Origin: Amycolatopsis vastitatis | Lineage (GTDB): Bacteria; Actinomycetota; Actinomycetes; Mycobacteriales; Pseudonocardiaceae | Reading direction: 5' to 3' | Assembly: GCF_002234595.1 (NCBI RefSeq) | Contig: NZ_NMUL01000028.1 | Coordinates: 1 to 64,000 of the forward strand | Length of the DNA: 64,000 nucleotides | In this document: positions 9,744 through 16,968 of the stretch, in pieces | Position numbering within the stretch: position 1 is the stretch's first letter | How the letters are laid out: the number at the start of each line of letters is the position of its first letter | Translations under genes and position numbers: made by a program | The notes under the pieces: generated by a model | What the model was told of the DNA's origin: nothing | The model's database searches: none | What the model saw: the letters and a program-made list of their open reading frames with translations, nothing else

Positions 9744-10868
9744 ATGGACTTCGCGCTCATCCCACCGGAACCGGTCACGGCGATCCCCGCCGAACGCGCC
9801 GCCGGGCTCATCACGCTCAGCGACGACACGCGGTCGGAAGTCACCGTCCGCGCCGCGAAGTTCGCATCGCGGTTGGAAGCGCTCGACGTCCGATCGCCGG
9901 AGTTCGCCGACCTCCTGGACGAGCTGCTGGCCGTCGGCGAGGCCGACATGCGGGCCGCGGCCGGCGTCGCGGGGTCGATGCTCGAGCGGTCCCTGCGCAG
10001 CGCGGCCTCCCCGCAGGAGGGGGTCACGACAAGCCTGGCGAGTCTGCGCCGCGCGGTCGCCGAGCTGGACCCGGCGAAGCTGCCGCTCACCGGCCGGAAG
10101 CTGCTCGGGATGTTCCCGGTCGCCGCCGGCGCGAAGCGCGCCCTGGACCGGTACCGCGCGGCGAACGAGCCGGTCAACGCCCTGGTCGTCGACCTGCGCG
10201 GCCGCCAGGACGTCCTGCGTCGCGACAACGCCACGATCAAGGGCGAGCGCGAGCGGCTGTGGAAGGTCATGGGGAAGCTCGCCGAAGCGGCCGCCTTCGC
10301 CGAGGCGGTCGACGGCGCGATCGAGGCGCAGGCCGGGGTCTTCGACCTGACGGACCCCGCGCGTGCCACCGCGTTGCGGAGTGACGTGCTGTACCCGATC
10401 CGGCAACGGCACCAGGACCTGCTGACCCAGCTCGCGGTCAGCGCGCAGGGCTACCTCGCGCTGGACCTGGTGCGGCGCACCAATGACGAACTCGTCCGCG
10501 GCGTCGAGCGGGCGGTGTCGACGACCGTGGCCGCACTGCGGGTCGCGTTGCTGGTCAGCGGCGCTTTGGCGAGCCAGCGCGACGTCCTCGACGAGGTGGC
10601 GGCGCTGCAGGCGACCACCGACGGGCTGATCTGCGCGAACTCCGAGCTGCTGACGTCGCAGTCGGCGGAGATCCGGAAGGCGAGCAGCGACCCGGCCGTC
10701 GCCACCGAGACGATCCGCCAGTCGTTCGACCGGATCTACGCCTCGATCGACGCGATCGACGGGTTCCGTGCCGACGCCGTCCGCACGATGGCCGTCACGG
10801 TCGAGTCGCTGTCGGGCGAGATCCGCCGCGCCGAAGACCACCTGCGCCGTTCGCACGAGGGGGAATGA
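9744..10868 (+). CDS. TelA/KlaA family toxic anion resistance protein
   Basis: Cytoplasmic alpha-helical protein of 374 aa. It shows the TelA family features: a long coiled-coil-rich body, a central LPLTGRKLLGMFP segment, the QRHQDLLTQLAVSAQGYLALDLVRRTNDELVRGV region and a regular helical C-terminus. Family members are linked to tellurite, colicin or cell-envelope stress resistance, usually next to Ter or VWA proteins. The start follows the upstream stop by one base, and the stop overlaps the next gene by 4 bp, so it is in the middle of one operon. Its biochemical action is not known. Confidence 0.85.
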   Translation: MDFALIPPEPVTAIPAERAAGLITLSDDTRSEVTVRAAKFASRLEALDVRSPEFADLLDELLAVGEADMRAAAGVAGSMLERSLRSAASPQEGVTTSLASLRRAVAELDPAKLPLTGRKLLGMFPVAAGAKRALDRYRAANEPVNALVVDLRGRQDVLRRDNATIKGERERLWKVMGKLAEAAAFAEAVDGAIEAQAGVFDLTDPARATALRSDVLYPIRQRHQDLLTQLAVSAQGYLALDLVRRTNDELVRGVERAVSTTVAALRVALLVSGALASQRDVLDEVAALQATTDGLICANSELLTSQSAEIRKASSDPAVATETIRQSFDRIYASIDAIDGFRADAVRTMAVTVESLSGEIRRAEDHLRRSHEGE

Positions 10869-12478
10869 TGAGAAAGGTGCTGGCGCTCTTCTTGGGGGCC
10901 CTGCTGCTGGCCGGCTGTTCGGATTCGTCGTCCGCCCCGCTGGGGGATCCCGAGCCGGGGACCTTGCGGGTGCTCGCGGGCAGCGAACTGGCGGACATGC
11001 AGCCGGTGCTCGACGAAGCCGCGAAGGCCACCGGTGTCAAGGTCAAGTTCACCTACACCGGCACGCTGGAGGGCGCCGAAGCGCTGGCGAACGGCAGTGT
11101 CGACGGGAAGTACGACGCCGTGTGGTTCTCCTCGAACCGTTATCCGGCAAGCATTCCCGAAGCGGCGAAGCGGCTCGGGAACCAGGTCAAGATCATGAGC
11201 TCGCCGGTGGTGCTCGGGCTCGCGACGTCGGTGGCCCAGCGGCTCGGCTGGGTGGGCAAGCCGGTCGGCTGGGGCGAGATCGCCGAGCAGGCGGGGAAGA
11301 AGGCGTTCAGCTACGGGATGACGGACCCGTCGGCGTCGAACTCCGGGTTCTCGGCGCTGGTGGGGGTCGCGTCGGCGCTGGCGGGAGCCGGCAACGCGAT
11401 CGACGCCCGGCAGATCGTTGCGGTCACTCCGCGGCTGACGCAGTTCTTCGGCGCGCAGGCGCTTTCGGCGGGGTCTTCGGGCTGGCTGTCCGACGCGTAC
11501 ACGCGCCGCGCCACCGGCCAGGACCCCGGGCAGAAGGTCGACGGGCTGGTCAACTACGAGTCCGTGCTGCTCTCGGCGAACGCGTCCGGGAAGCTGCCGG
11601 AGCCCCTGACGTTGATCTACCCGAGCGACGGCGTCGTCACGGCCGACTACCCGCTTTCCCTGCTGGCGGACGCCGGTTCCGACGCGCGTTCGGCGCACCA
11701 GCGGCTTTCGGACTACTTACGCACGCCGGACGTCCAGAAGCGGATCATGGAGACCACGCAACGGCGTCCGGTCGTGCCGGGTGTCGCGCTGGGGGCGCAG
11801 TTCGCGGCGCACGACCTCGTCGAGCTGCCGTTCCCGGCGACGCGGCAGGCCGTCGACGCGCTGCTGACGGCCTACTTCGACAAGATCCGCCGTCCTTCGC
11901 GGACGCTGTACGTGCTCGACACGTCCGGGTCGATGGAGGGCGAGCGGATCGACTCCCTGCGGACGGCGTTGGCGGGGCTGACGGGCGCCGACGACTCGCT
12001 CACCGGCCGGTTCCGGCGGTTCCGGAGCCGGGAGGAGGTGACGATGCTGCCGTTCAACAGCGGACCGGGGACGCCTCGGACGTTCACCGTGCCGGAGCAG
12101 AATCCCGAGGGGGAGCTGGCGCGGATCAAGGCGTTCGCCGAAGGGCTTTCGGCCCGGGGCGGGACGGCGATCTACGACAGCCTGTCCCAGGCCTACCGGG
12201 TGCTGGAACCCTTGGCCGCCCAGGATCCCGACCGGTTCACCTCGATCGTCCTGATGACCGACGGCGAGAACGCGAACGGTTCGTCCCTTGCCGACTTCCT
12301 GGCGTGGTCCGGTTCGCTGCCACCCTCGATGAAGCAGGTGCCGGTGTTCACCGTGCTGTTCGGCGAGGGCAGCAGCGACGAGCTGACCCAGGTCGCGACG
12401 CGGACCGGCGGGAAGGTGTTCGACGCGCGGAACGTCCGGCTCGCGCAGGTGTTCCAGGAGATCCGCGGGTACCAATGA
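10865..12478 (+). CDS. Lipoprotein with solute-binding and VWA domains
   Basis: Lipoprotein of 537 aa: signal peptide with lipobox LLAGC (C18), then a periplasmic-binding-protein-type domain (about 30-340) and a von Willebrand factor A domain (345-537) with a complete MIDAS start DTSGS (352-356) and a downstream LMTDGE metal loop. ATG 10865 overlaps the telA stop and is preceded by GAGGGGG. Such solute-binding/VWA fusions are found beside TelA homologues in actinobacteria. The likely role is metal-dependent protein binding on the outer face of the membrane in response to a bound ligand. Confidence 0.85.
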   Translation: MMRKVLALFLGALLLAGCSDSSSAPLGDPEPGTLRVLAGSELADMQPVLDEAAKATGVKVKFTYTGTLEGAEALANGSVDGKYDAVWFSSNRYPASIPEAAKRLGNQVKIMSSPVVLGLATSVAQRLGWVGKPVGWGEIAEQAGKKAFSYGMTDPSASNSGFSALVGVASALAGAGNAIDARQIVAVTPRLTQFFGAQALSAGSSGWLSDAYTRRATGQDPGQKVDGLVNYESVLLSANASGKLPEPLTLIYPSDGVVTADYPLSLLADAGSDARSAHQRLSDYLRTPDVQKRIMETTQRRPVVPGVALGAQFAAHDLVELPFPATRQAVDALLTAYFDKIRRPSRTLYVLDTSGSMEGERIDSLRTALAGLTGADDSLTGRFRRFRSREEVTMLPFNSGPGTPRTFTVPEQNPEGELARIKAFAEGLSARGGTAIYDSLSQAYRVLEPLAAQDPDRFTSIVLMTDGENANGSSLADFLAWSGSLPPSMKQVPVFTVLFGEGSSDELTQVATRTGGKVFDARNVRLAQVFQEIRGYQ

Positions 12479-13041
12479 TGCTGCGATACCTGGGCTCGAC
12501 CAAGAACCTCGCCGGCTGCGTCGGCGGGCTGATCGGCGTGGTACTGCACCTGACCGGGGTGGTCGGGTGGTTCTGGCCGTTCGTCGTCGGGGCGTTGTAC
12601 GCCGCCGGGGCGCTGCTCGCGCCGGCGGAGAAGGTGCGGCTGGTTCCCGACACGTCCGCCGAGCTGCGTTCGTCGTTGGAGACGCTGGTGCGGCGGGTCT
12701 CGGCGCAAGCCTCGCGCATGCCGCCGTCCGTTGTGGACACTGCAGGACGCATCGCCGAAGTGTTGCGGGACCTGCTGGCCCAGCCCGCCCGGCTGTCCGC
12801 CGATCCCGATCTCCGGCACGCCGTCGTGCGCCTGGCGGGCACGGACCTGCCGTTGTCGCTGGAGACCTACCTGAACCTGCCGTGGTGGTTCGCGGCCCGG
12901 CGGGCCGGTGCGGGCGAGGAACTGGTGGCACAGCTGGGTTTGCTCGAAGCGGAGGCGCACCGGGTGGCCGAGCGGTTCTACGCCTCCGAGGTCGATCGCC
13001 AGGCCGACCACACGCGCTATCTTCGGGACCGGGACGCCTGA
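12475..13041 (+). CDS. Small membrane protein of the TelA/VWA cassette
   Basis: Protein of 188 aa. Two adjacent hydrophobic helices near the N-terminus (AGCVGGLIGVVLHLTGVV and FWPFVVGALYAAGALL) are followed by a soluble helical domain of about 130 aa with no motif I recognise. The first ATG (12475) overlaps the VWA stop as ATGA; a second in-frame ATG follows at 12478. It ends the operon. It could be the membrane partner of TelA; the evidence is context only. Confidence 0.75.
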   Translation: MMLRYLGSTKNLAGCVGGLIGVVLHLTGVVGWFWPFVVGALYAAGALLAPAEKVRLVPDTSAELRSSLETLVRRVSAQASRMPPSVVDTAGRIAEVLRDLLAQPARLSADPDLRHAVVRLAGTDLPLSLETYLNLPWWFAARRAGAGEELVAQLGLLEAEAHRVAERFYASEVDRQADHTRYLRDRDA

Positions 13042-13073
13042 GTCTCCGGCTCTACCCTTGTGAGTGATGATGT

Positions 13074-13089
13074 TCGAACGCGCGTTCGA
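13074..13089. promoter_or_regulatory. LexA-type SOS box
   Basis: TCGAACGCGCGTTCGA is a perfect 16-bp palindrome and an exact match to the actinobacterial LexA consensus TCGAAC-N4-GTTCGA. It is 33 bp after the stop of the TelA cassette. On the plus strand it is followed by a strong ribosome site (GGGGAGGAAG, about 13117-13126) and ATG 13129, but the frame after that ATG is antisense to the LmeA-like gene. The operator therefore has no obvious damage-response gene here. Confidence 0.7.
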
Positions 13090-13126
13090 GTAGCGTGGGC
13101 GGTGTCTGGCTCGTCAGGGGAGGAAG

Positions 13127-13969
13127 TCATGAACGCGTACCGAGTTTCGGCAGGGTCAACGTCATCGCGGCGGTCGTCAGCCAGCCCAGCAGGTCCGCGA
13201 GGGGAATGCGGGAAAGCCGGTCCGGCCATTCCTCCGCCACTGCGTGCAGCGCGAGTTCGTCGTGCTGGGGCTCGACCTTCGTCAGCCTTATCCCCGGCGG
13301 CAGTTCGGGCAGGGGCAGCACGATGGGCCGGAACCGCTTCGGTGCCCGCAGTTCCTTCTGTCCGATGTGGAGGGTCTGGGGCAGGAGCACCACTTCGTCG
13401 TCCGACACCTGGGGCCGCAGGGTCAGGTGGCCCCAGTGCGGGTGCTTGGCCCAGTGGATCCGGAGCAGCCCGTCCCCGGCCGGGGCCGCGACGATCCCGG
13501 GCCGGACCGCCGCCACCCGTTCGCGCAGCACGTCCGCGGACACGGCGATCCGCAGCCGCACCCGGGCGGGAATGGCGGCCGGCGTGGGCAGCGAGCGGAG
13601 GCGGACGTCTTCGGCGGTCACGGTGACCCGGCGCAGCGGAATGCTGCCGCCGTCGGGTTCGGGCCAGTCGACGTCCTCGGCGACGATCCGGACGTCGCCG
13701 AGGCGGCCGGTGGCCAGCCGGAGGCTGTCAGCCGGATAGTCGAGTTCGGCGAGGGTGAAGCGGACTTCGCGGTCGCCCGCGTTCGAGCCGCCTCTGTTCC
13801 GGTCGCCCAGGTTGGCCGTCAGCCTGCGGCCGACGAGCTGCTCGGTGACCGTGCGTGCCAAGGCGGCCGGCGTGACCGGGACGTTCGGGAACAGGGAACG
13901 CCCGGCCGCGGCCAGCCCGGCCAGTTCGGGCCAGGGCGACCACCCGTCGAACCACCCGCCGTCGCTCAT
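13127..13969 (-). CDS. LmeA-like phospholipid-binding protein (DUF2993)
   Basis: Protein of about 280 aa resembling the DUF2993/LmeA family, beta-rich lipid-binding proteins. Recognisable are repeated beta segments such as VRFTLAELDYPADSLRLATGRLGDVRIVAEDV and VTVTAEDVRLRSL. In mycobacteria LmeA helps lipomannan maturation. Unlike typical LmeA it has no clear N-terminal signal peptide or membrane helix, so a cytoplasmic form or a variant role is possible. The start at 13969 (MSDGGWF) is preferred; a GTG at 13993 is in frame. Its last codons abut the antisense ribosome-site-like sequence that follows the LexA box. Confidence 0.75.
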   Translation of the reverse strand: MSDGGWFDGWSPWPELAGLAAAGRSLFPNVPVTPAALARTVTEQLVGRRLTANLGDRNRGGSNAGDREVRFTLAELDYPADSLRLATGRLGDVRIVAEDVDWPEPDGGSIPLRRVTVTAEDVRLRSLPTPAAIPARVRLRIAVSADVLRERVAAVRPGIVAAPAGDGLLRIHWAKHPHWGHLTLRPQVSDDEVVLLPQTLHIGQKELRAPKRFRPIVLPLPELPPGIRLTKVEPQHDELALHAVAEEWPDRLSRIPLADLLGWLTTAAMTLTLPKLGTRS

Positions 13970-14051
13970 CCGTCCAGTGTCGCCGAAGGACACCGGGGGC
14001 GGCGAGGGCGGGTGGCTCTCGAGGCGGGTGCGGACAGCGGGCCGACCGCCG

Positions 14052-14345
14052 TCACCGGCCCGCGAAGCGGGCGATGATGCCGGTCACGACCAGCCAGAAC
14101 ACCGCCGCCAGACCGTAGTCGAGGATCACGGCGAGGCTGGGGCTGTCCACCGGGAACAAACCGGGCCAGAACAAGGCGAGAGGAACCGCCAGCGACTTGA
14201 TGAACTGGAAGAAGGCGTTGCCGGCGTTGGCACCGGCCAGCACCATGATCATGTAGAGAACTTCGATCCCCGCGAAGATCGCGCCGATCGCCGTGATGAC
14301 CCGCACGGCCGTGTTCCGTCTGGTGGTGGTTCGCCAAGGAGACAT
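14052..14345 (-). CDS. Small integral membrane protein
   Basis: Hypothetical membrane protein of 97 aa with three hydrophobic stretches (VITAIGAIFAGIEVLYMIMV, SLAVPLALFWPGLF and LDYGLAAVFWLVVTGIIARF). The layout recalls YggT-like small membrane proteins, but I see no diagnostic motif. There is no clear Shine-Dalgarno site before ATG 14345. It is followed by the LmeA-like gene on the same strand after 82 bp. Function unknown. Confidence 0.7.
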   Translation of the reverse strand: MSPWRTTTRRNTAVRVITAIGAIFAGIEVLYMIMVLAGANAGNAFFQFIKSLAVPLALFWPGLFPVDSPSLAVILDYGLAAVFWLVVTGIIARFAGR

Positions 14346-14446
14346 GTCCGGAAAATTCCCGGATCGGGTGACCGATCAAACGCTCCAACCCCCAGATTGC
14401 GCCGTTCGGCCGCTTCCTGTTGCTCTCAGGAGTCGCGCGGACACGT

Positions 14447-15355
14447 TCAGTCGACGCTTTCTCGATCGGCGCCGAGCAGCCGGGCGAGGGCCCAGTCCTG
14501 CACGGCGAGACCCACGGACTTGAACACCGTCCGCCCGGTCGCCGCCGGGGGCGTGCGCAGGGCGTGGCCCAGCTCCAGCAGGCCGGCTCGTTCGAGAAGC
14601 CCGGTGTCGACGGCGTGGATCACCTCACCGGCCTCTTCGAGCGCGGCGTCGACCTGGTCCACCACGACGCAGCTCGCGGTCCGGAGGAGCTCCGCGGGAA
14701 GTTCCCGCATGGACGGCAGGTACGAACCGATCGCGTTGACGTGAACCCGTTCGGGCAAGGCTTCGGCCGGGAAGAGAGGAGTACTGGATGAAGTAGCGCA
14801 GCAGACGATCTCGGCGTCCGACACCGCGTCCGCCGCGAACGGCGCCACCCGCGTCACCACTTCGGGGAACTCCGAGCCCAGCCGAGCCGTGAAGGCCTGC
14901 GCGCGCTCGCGGTCGCGGCCGAAGACGGCCAAGCTGCGCACCGGGCGGACCGCCGCGACGGCGCGAACCTGGTCGGCGGCCTGCGCACCGGTCCCGAGGA
15001 GGGCGAGCCTGCTCGCGCCGGCCGGGGCGAGCAGATCCGTGGCAACGCCGGACACGGCACCCGTGCGCAAGGCGGTGACCTCGACAGCGTCGGCGACCAC
15101 CTGGCCCGCGGCGGTGTTCCACACGAGCGTGCCCAGGATCATCGGCGTCCGCCCGGGCGCCAGGTTGAGCGTCTTCACGACGGTCGTCGACGACGGCGTG
15201 TGGCAGGCACTCATCACGAGCGTGGTACCGCCGCCGAAGGACAACCGTTGCGGCACCACGAAACGCCCGGCAGCGAGGTCGAGAAACGCCTCCCGCACGG
15301 CATCAACGGCGGCGGGCATCGACACGGCGCTCCGGACATCGTCGGCGTCGAGCAT
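14447..15355 (-). CDS. Ornithine cyclodeaminase / mu-crystallin family protein
   Basis: NAD(P)-dependent enzyme of 302 aa in the ornithine cyclodeaminase/mu-crystallin superfamily, which includes alanine dehydrogenases and ketimine reductases. A conserved catalytic Lys is in VVKTLNLAPGR, and the Rossmann motif GTGAQA follows LALL. The start ATG 15355 (MLDADDVRSAV) is preceded by a G-run (GGGGGG); the longer frame to 15451 has a Pro-rich head not typical of the family. Substrate cannot be set from sequence. It is monocistronic and divergent from the sulfite-oxidase-like gene. Confidence 0.88.
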   Translation of the reverse strand: MLDADDVRSAVSMPAAVDAVREAFLDLAAGRFVVPQRLSFGGGTTLVMSACHTPSSTTVVKTLNLAPGRTPMILGTLVWNTAAGQVVADAVEVTALRTGAVSGVATDLLAPAGASRLALLGTGAQAADQVRAVAAVRPVRSLAVFGRDRERAQAFTARLGSEFPEVVTRVAPFAADAVSDAEIVCCATSSSTPLFPAEALPERVHVNAIGSYLPSMRELPAELLRTASCVVVDQVDAALEEAGEVIHAVDTGLLERAGLLELGHALRTPPAATGRTVFKSVGLAVQDWALARLLGADRESVD

Positions 15356-15558
15356 GGGCGGCCCCCCGGGATCGGCTGCCGCCAGCCTGGCGGGGTGTCC
15401 GACACCACGCAAGATGACGAATCGTGGCGGGGGCGGAGGGGACCGACACAATCTGCGCTCGTCGGCGCCGTGTCACCCGAACAAGCTGCGGTGCTCGTCA
15501 CGTCGCTGGGGCTGCGGGTCCGGGCGTAGGCTCGCCGGGACCGGGAAGGGAGTGCCGC

Positions 15559-16158
15559 ATGGGTGTCGTGACACCGGGTTTCCAAGGCCGGGCTCGCGGC
15601 GGCAACCCGCGCTTGCCGCCCGGGCAGTACCTGGCCGAGGACTTCCCGGTGCTGTCGGCGGGCCCGACCCCGCGCGTGCGCACCGAGACGTGGGAGTTCA
15701 CCGTCACCACCGAGACCGGTGACAAGCACAGCTGGAGCTGGGCCGAGCTGATGGCGCTGCCCAGCGAAAAGCCCACGGTGGACATCCACTGCGTCACCCA
15801 GTGGTCCAAACTGGACACCCGGTGGCGCGGCGTTTCGATCGACACGCTGGTCGGTGGGCTCGACACCGAGGCCGACTACGTCATGGTGCACGCCTACGGC
15901 GGGTACACGACGAACCTGCCGCTGGCCGACCTGCTCGACGGCCAGGCCTGGATCGCCTACGAGTACGGCGGCAAGCCGCTCACCCCCGAGCACGGCGGCC
16001 CGGCGCGGCTGCTCGTGCCGCACCTGTACTTCTGGAAGTCCGCGAAGTGGGTGCGCGGGCTGGAGCTGAAGACCCGGGACGAGCCGGGCTTCTGGGAAAA
16101 CGCCGGCTACCACGACTACGGGGATCCATGGCGCGAACAGCGGTATCAGGGCGACTAG
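15559..16158 (+). CDS. Sulfite oxidase-like molybdopterin oxidoreductase
   Basis: Short molybdopterin-domain protein of 199 aa in the sulfite oxidase/YedY superfamily. The Mo-coordinating Cys is in DIHCVTQW, and the usual HAYGGYTTNLPL and WKSAKWVRGLEL segments follow. There is no heme or dimerisation domain and no Tat signal, so it is probably cytoplasmic. ATG 15559 has GGAAGGGA upstream. It overlaps the following flavin reductase gene by 31 bp; that partner probably supplies or takes electrons. The natural substrate is unknown, and sulfite is not assured. Confidence 0.88.
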   Translation: MGVVTPGFQGRARGGNPRLPPGQYLAEDFPVLSAGPTPRVRTETWEFTVTTETGDKHSWSWAELMALPSEKPTVDIHCVTQWSKLDTRWRGVSIDTLVGGLDTEADYVMVHAYGGYTTNLPLADLLDGQAWIAYEYGGKPLTPEHGGPARLLVPHLYFWKSAKWVRGLELKTRDEPGFWENAGYHDYGDPWREQRYQGD

Positions 16159-16871
16159 CCTGGCGGGTCGCCCGCCTGGCCGGCTTCCGCGACGAGACGC
16201 CGACGGCGCGCACGCTCGTCTTCGACCTGCCCGGCTGGCCCGGGCATCTCGCGGGGCAGCACGTCGACGTCCGGCTCACGGCCGCGGACGGCTATCGCGC
16301 GCAGCGCAGCTATTCGCTCGCCGCGCCGGCCGATGGCGACCGGGTCGAGCTGACGGTGCAGCGCGTTGCCGACGGCGAGGTGTCCGAGCACCTCACCGGC
16401 CCGTACGCGATCGGCGACCCGGTCGAGATCCGCGGGCCGGTCGGCGGCTGGTTCGTCTGGCGGCCGGTGGACCCGGCGCCGGTGCTGCTCGTCGCGGGCG
16501 GCTCGGGCATCGTGCCGCTGATGGCGATGGTCCGCGCCCGCCGCGCGGCAGGCGTCCGGACGCCGTTCAAGCTGATCTACTCGCTGCGCACCCCGGCCGA
16601 GCTGTACTACGCCGAGGAGCTGCGCACGCCGCTGGCGGGCCTGGACGTCACGTACGTCTACACCCGCGAACTCCCCGAAGGGCGCCCCGGCATTCCGCGG
16701 CGCATCGACGTGGCCACGCTCAACACGGCTGCCTGGCCCGCGGAGTTCGGCGCGACCTGCTTCGTCTGCGGCCCGACGGGTTTCGTGGAGACCGTGGCGG
16801 ACATCCTCGTCGCCCTCGGCCACGACCCGCACCGCATCCGCACGGAACGCTTCGGCCCCAGCCGAGACTGA
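16128..16871 (+). CDS. Ferredoxin reductase-type FAD/NAD(P)H oxidoreductase
   Basis: Flavin reductase of 247 aa in the ferredoxin-NADP reductase superfamily. FAD motif RSYSLA is near residue 63, the phosphate-binding GGSGIVPLMAM segment is at about 124-134 and the NAD motif CGPTGF is near the C-terminus. The protein ends at RFGPSRD with no 2Fe-2S domain. ATG 16128 lies inside the end of the sulfite-oxidase-like gene, a 31-bp overlap that implies coupled translation. The pair likely works as a small two-component electron-transfer system in the cytoplasm. Confidence 0.88.
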   Translation: MARTAVSGRLAWRVARLAGFRDETPTARTLVFDLPGWPGHLAGQHVDVRLTAADGYRAQRSYSLAAPADGDRVELTVQRVADGEVSEHLTGPYAIGDPVEIRGPVGGWFVWRPVDPAPVLLVAGGSGIVPLMAMVRARRAAGVRTPFKLIYSLRTPAELYYAEELRTPLAGLDVTYVYTRELPEGRPGIPRRIDVATLNTAAWPAEFGATCFVCGPTGFVETVADILVALGHDPHRIRTERFGPSRD

Positions 16872-16968
16872 GCGGCTTGGCCGAGCGTCATCCGATGAAT
16901 AGGTGACTTCATGCCCCGATGAGCGGGAAATGGTCGACATGGGCCGCGAGAGATCCTATGTTTCGTCC

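Noticed and set aside
13129..13626. Plus-strand frame starting at ATG 13129 after the LexA box
   Set aside because: Good ribosome site but the product is Ala/Pro/Arg/Gly-rich and antisense to the LmeA-like gene; not called as a gene, only noted in findings.
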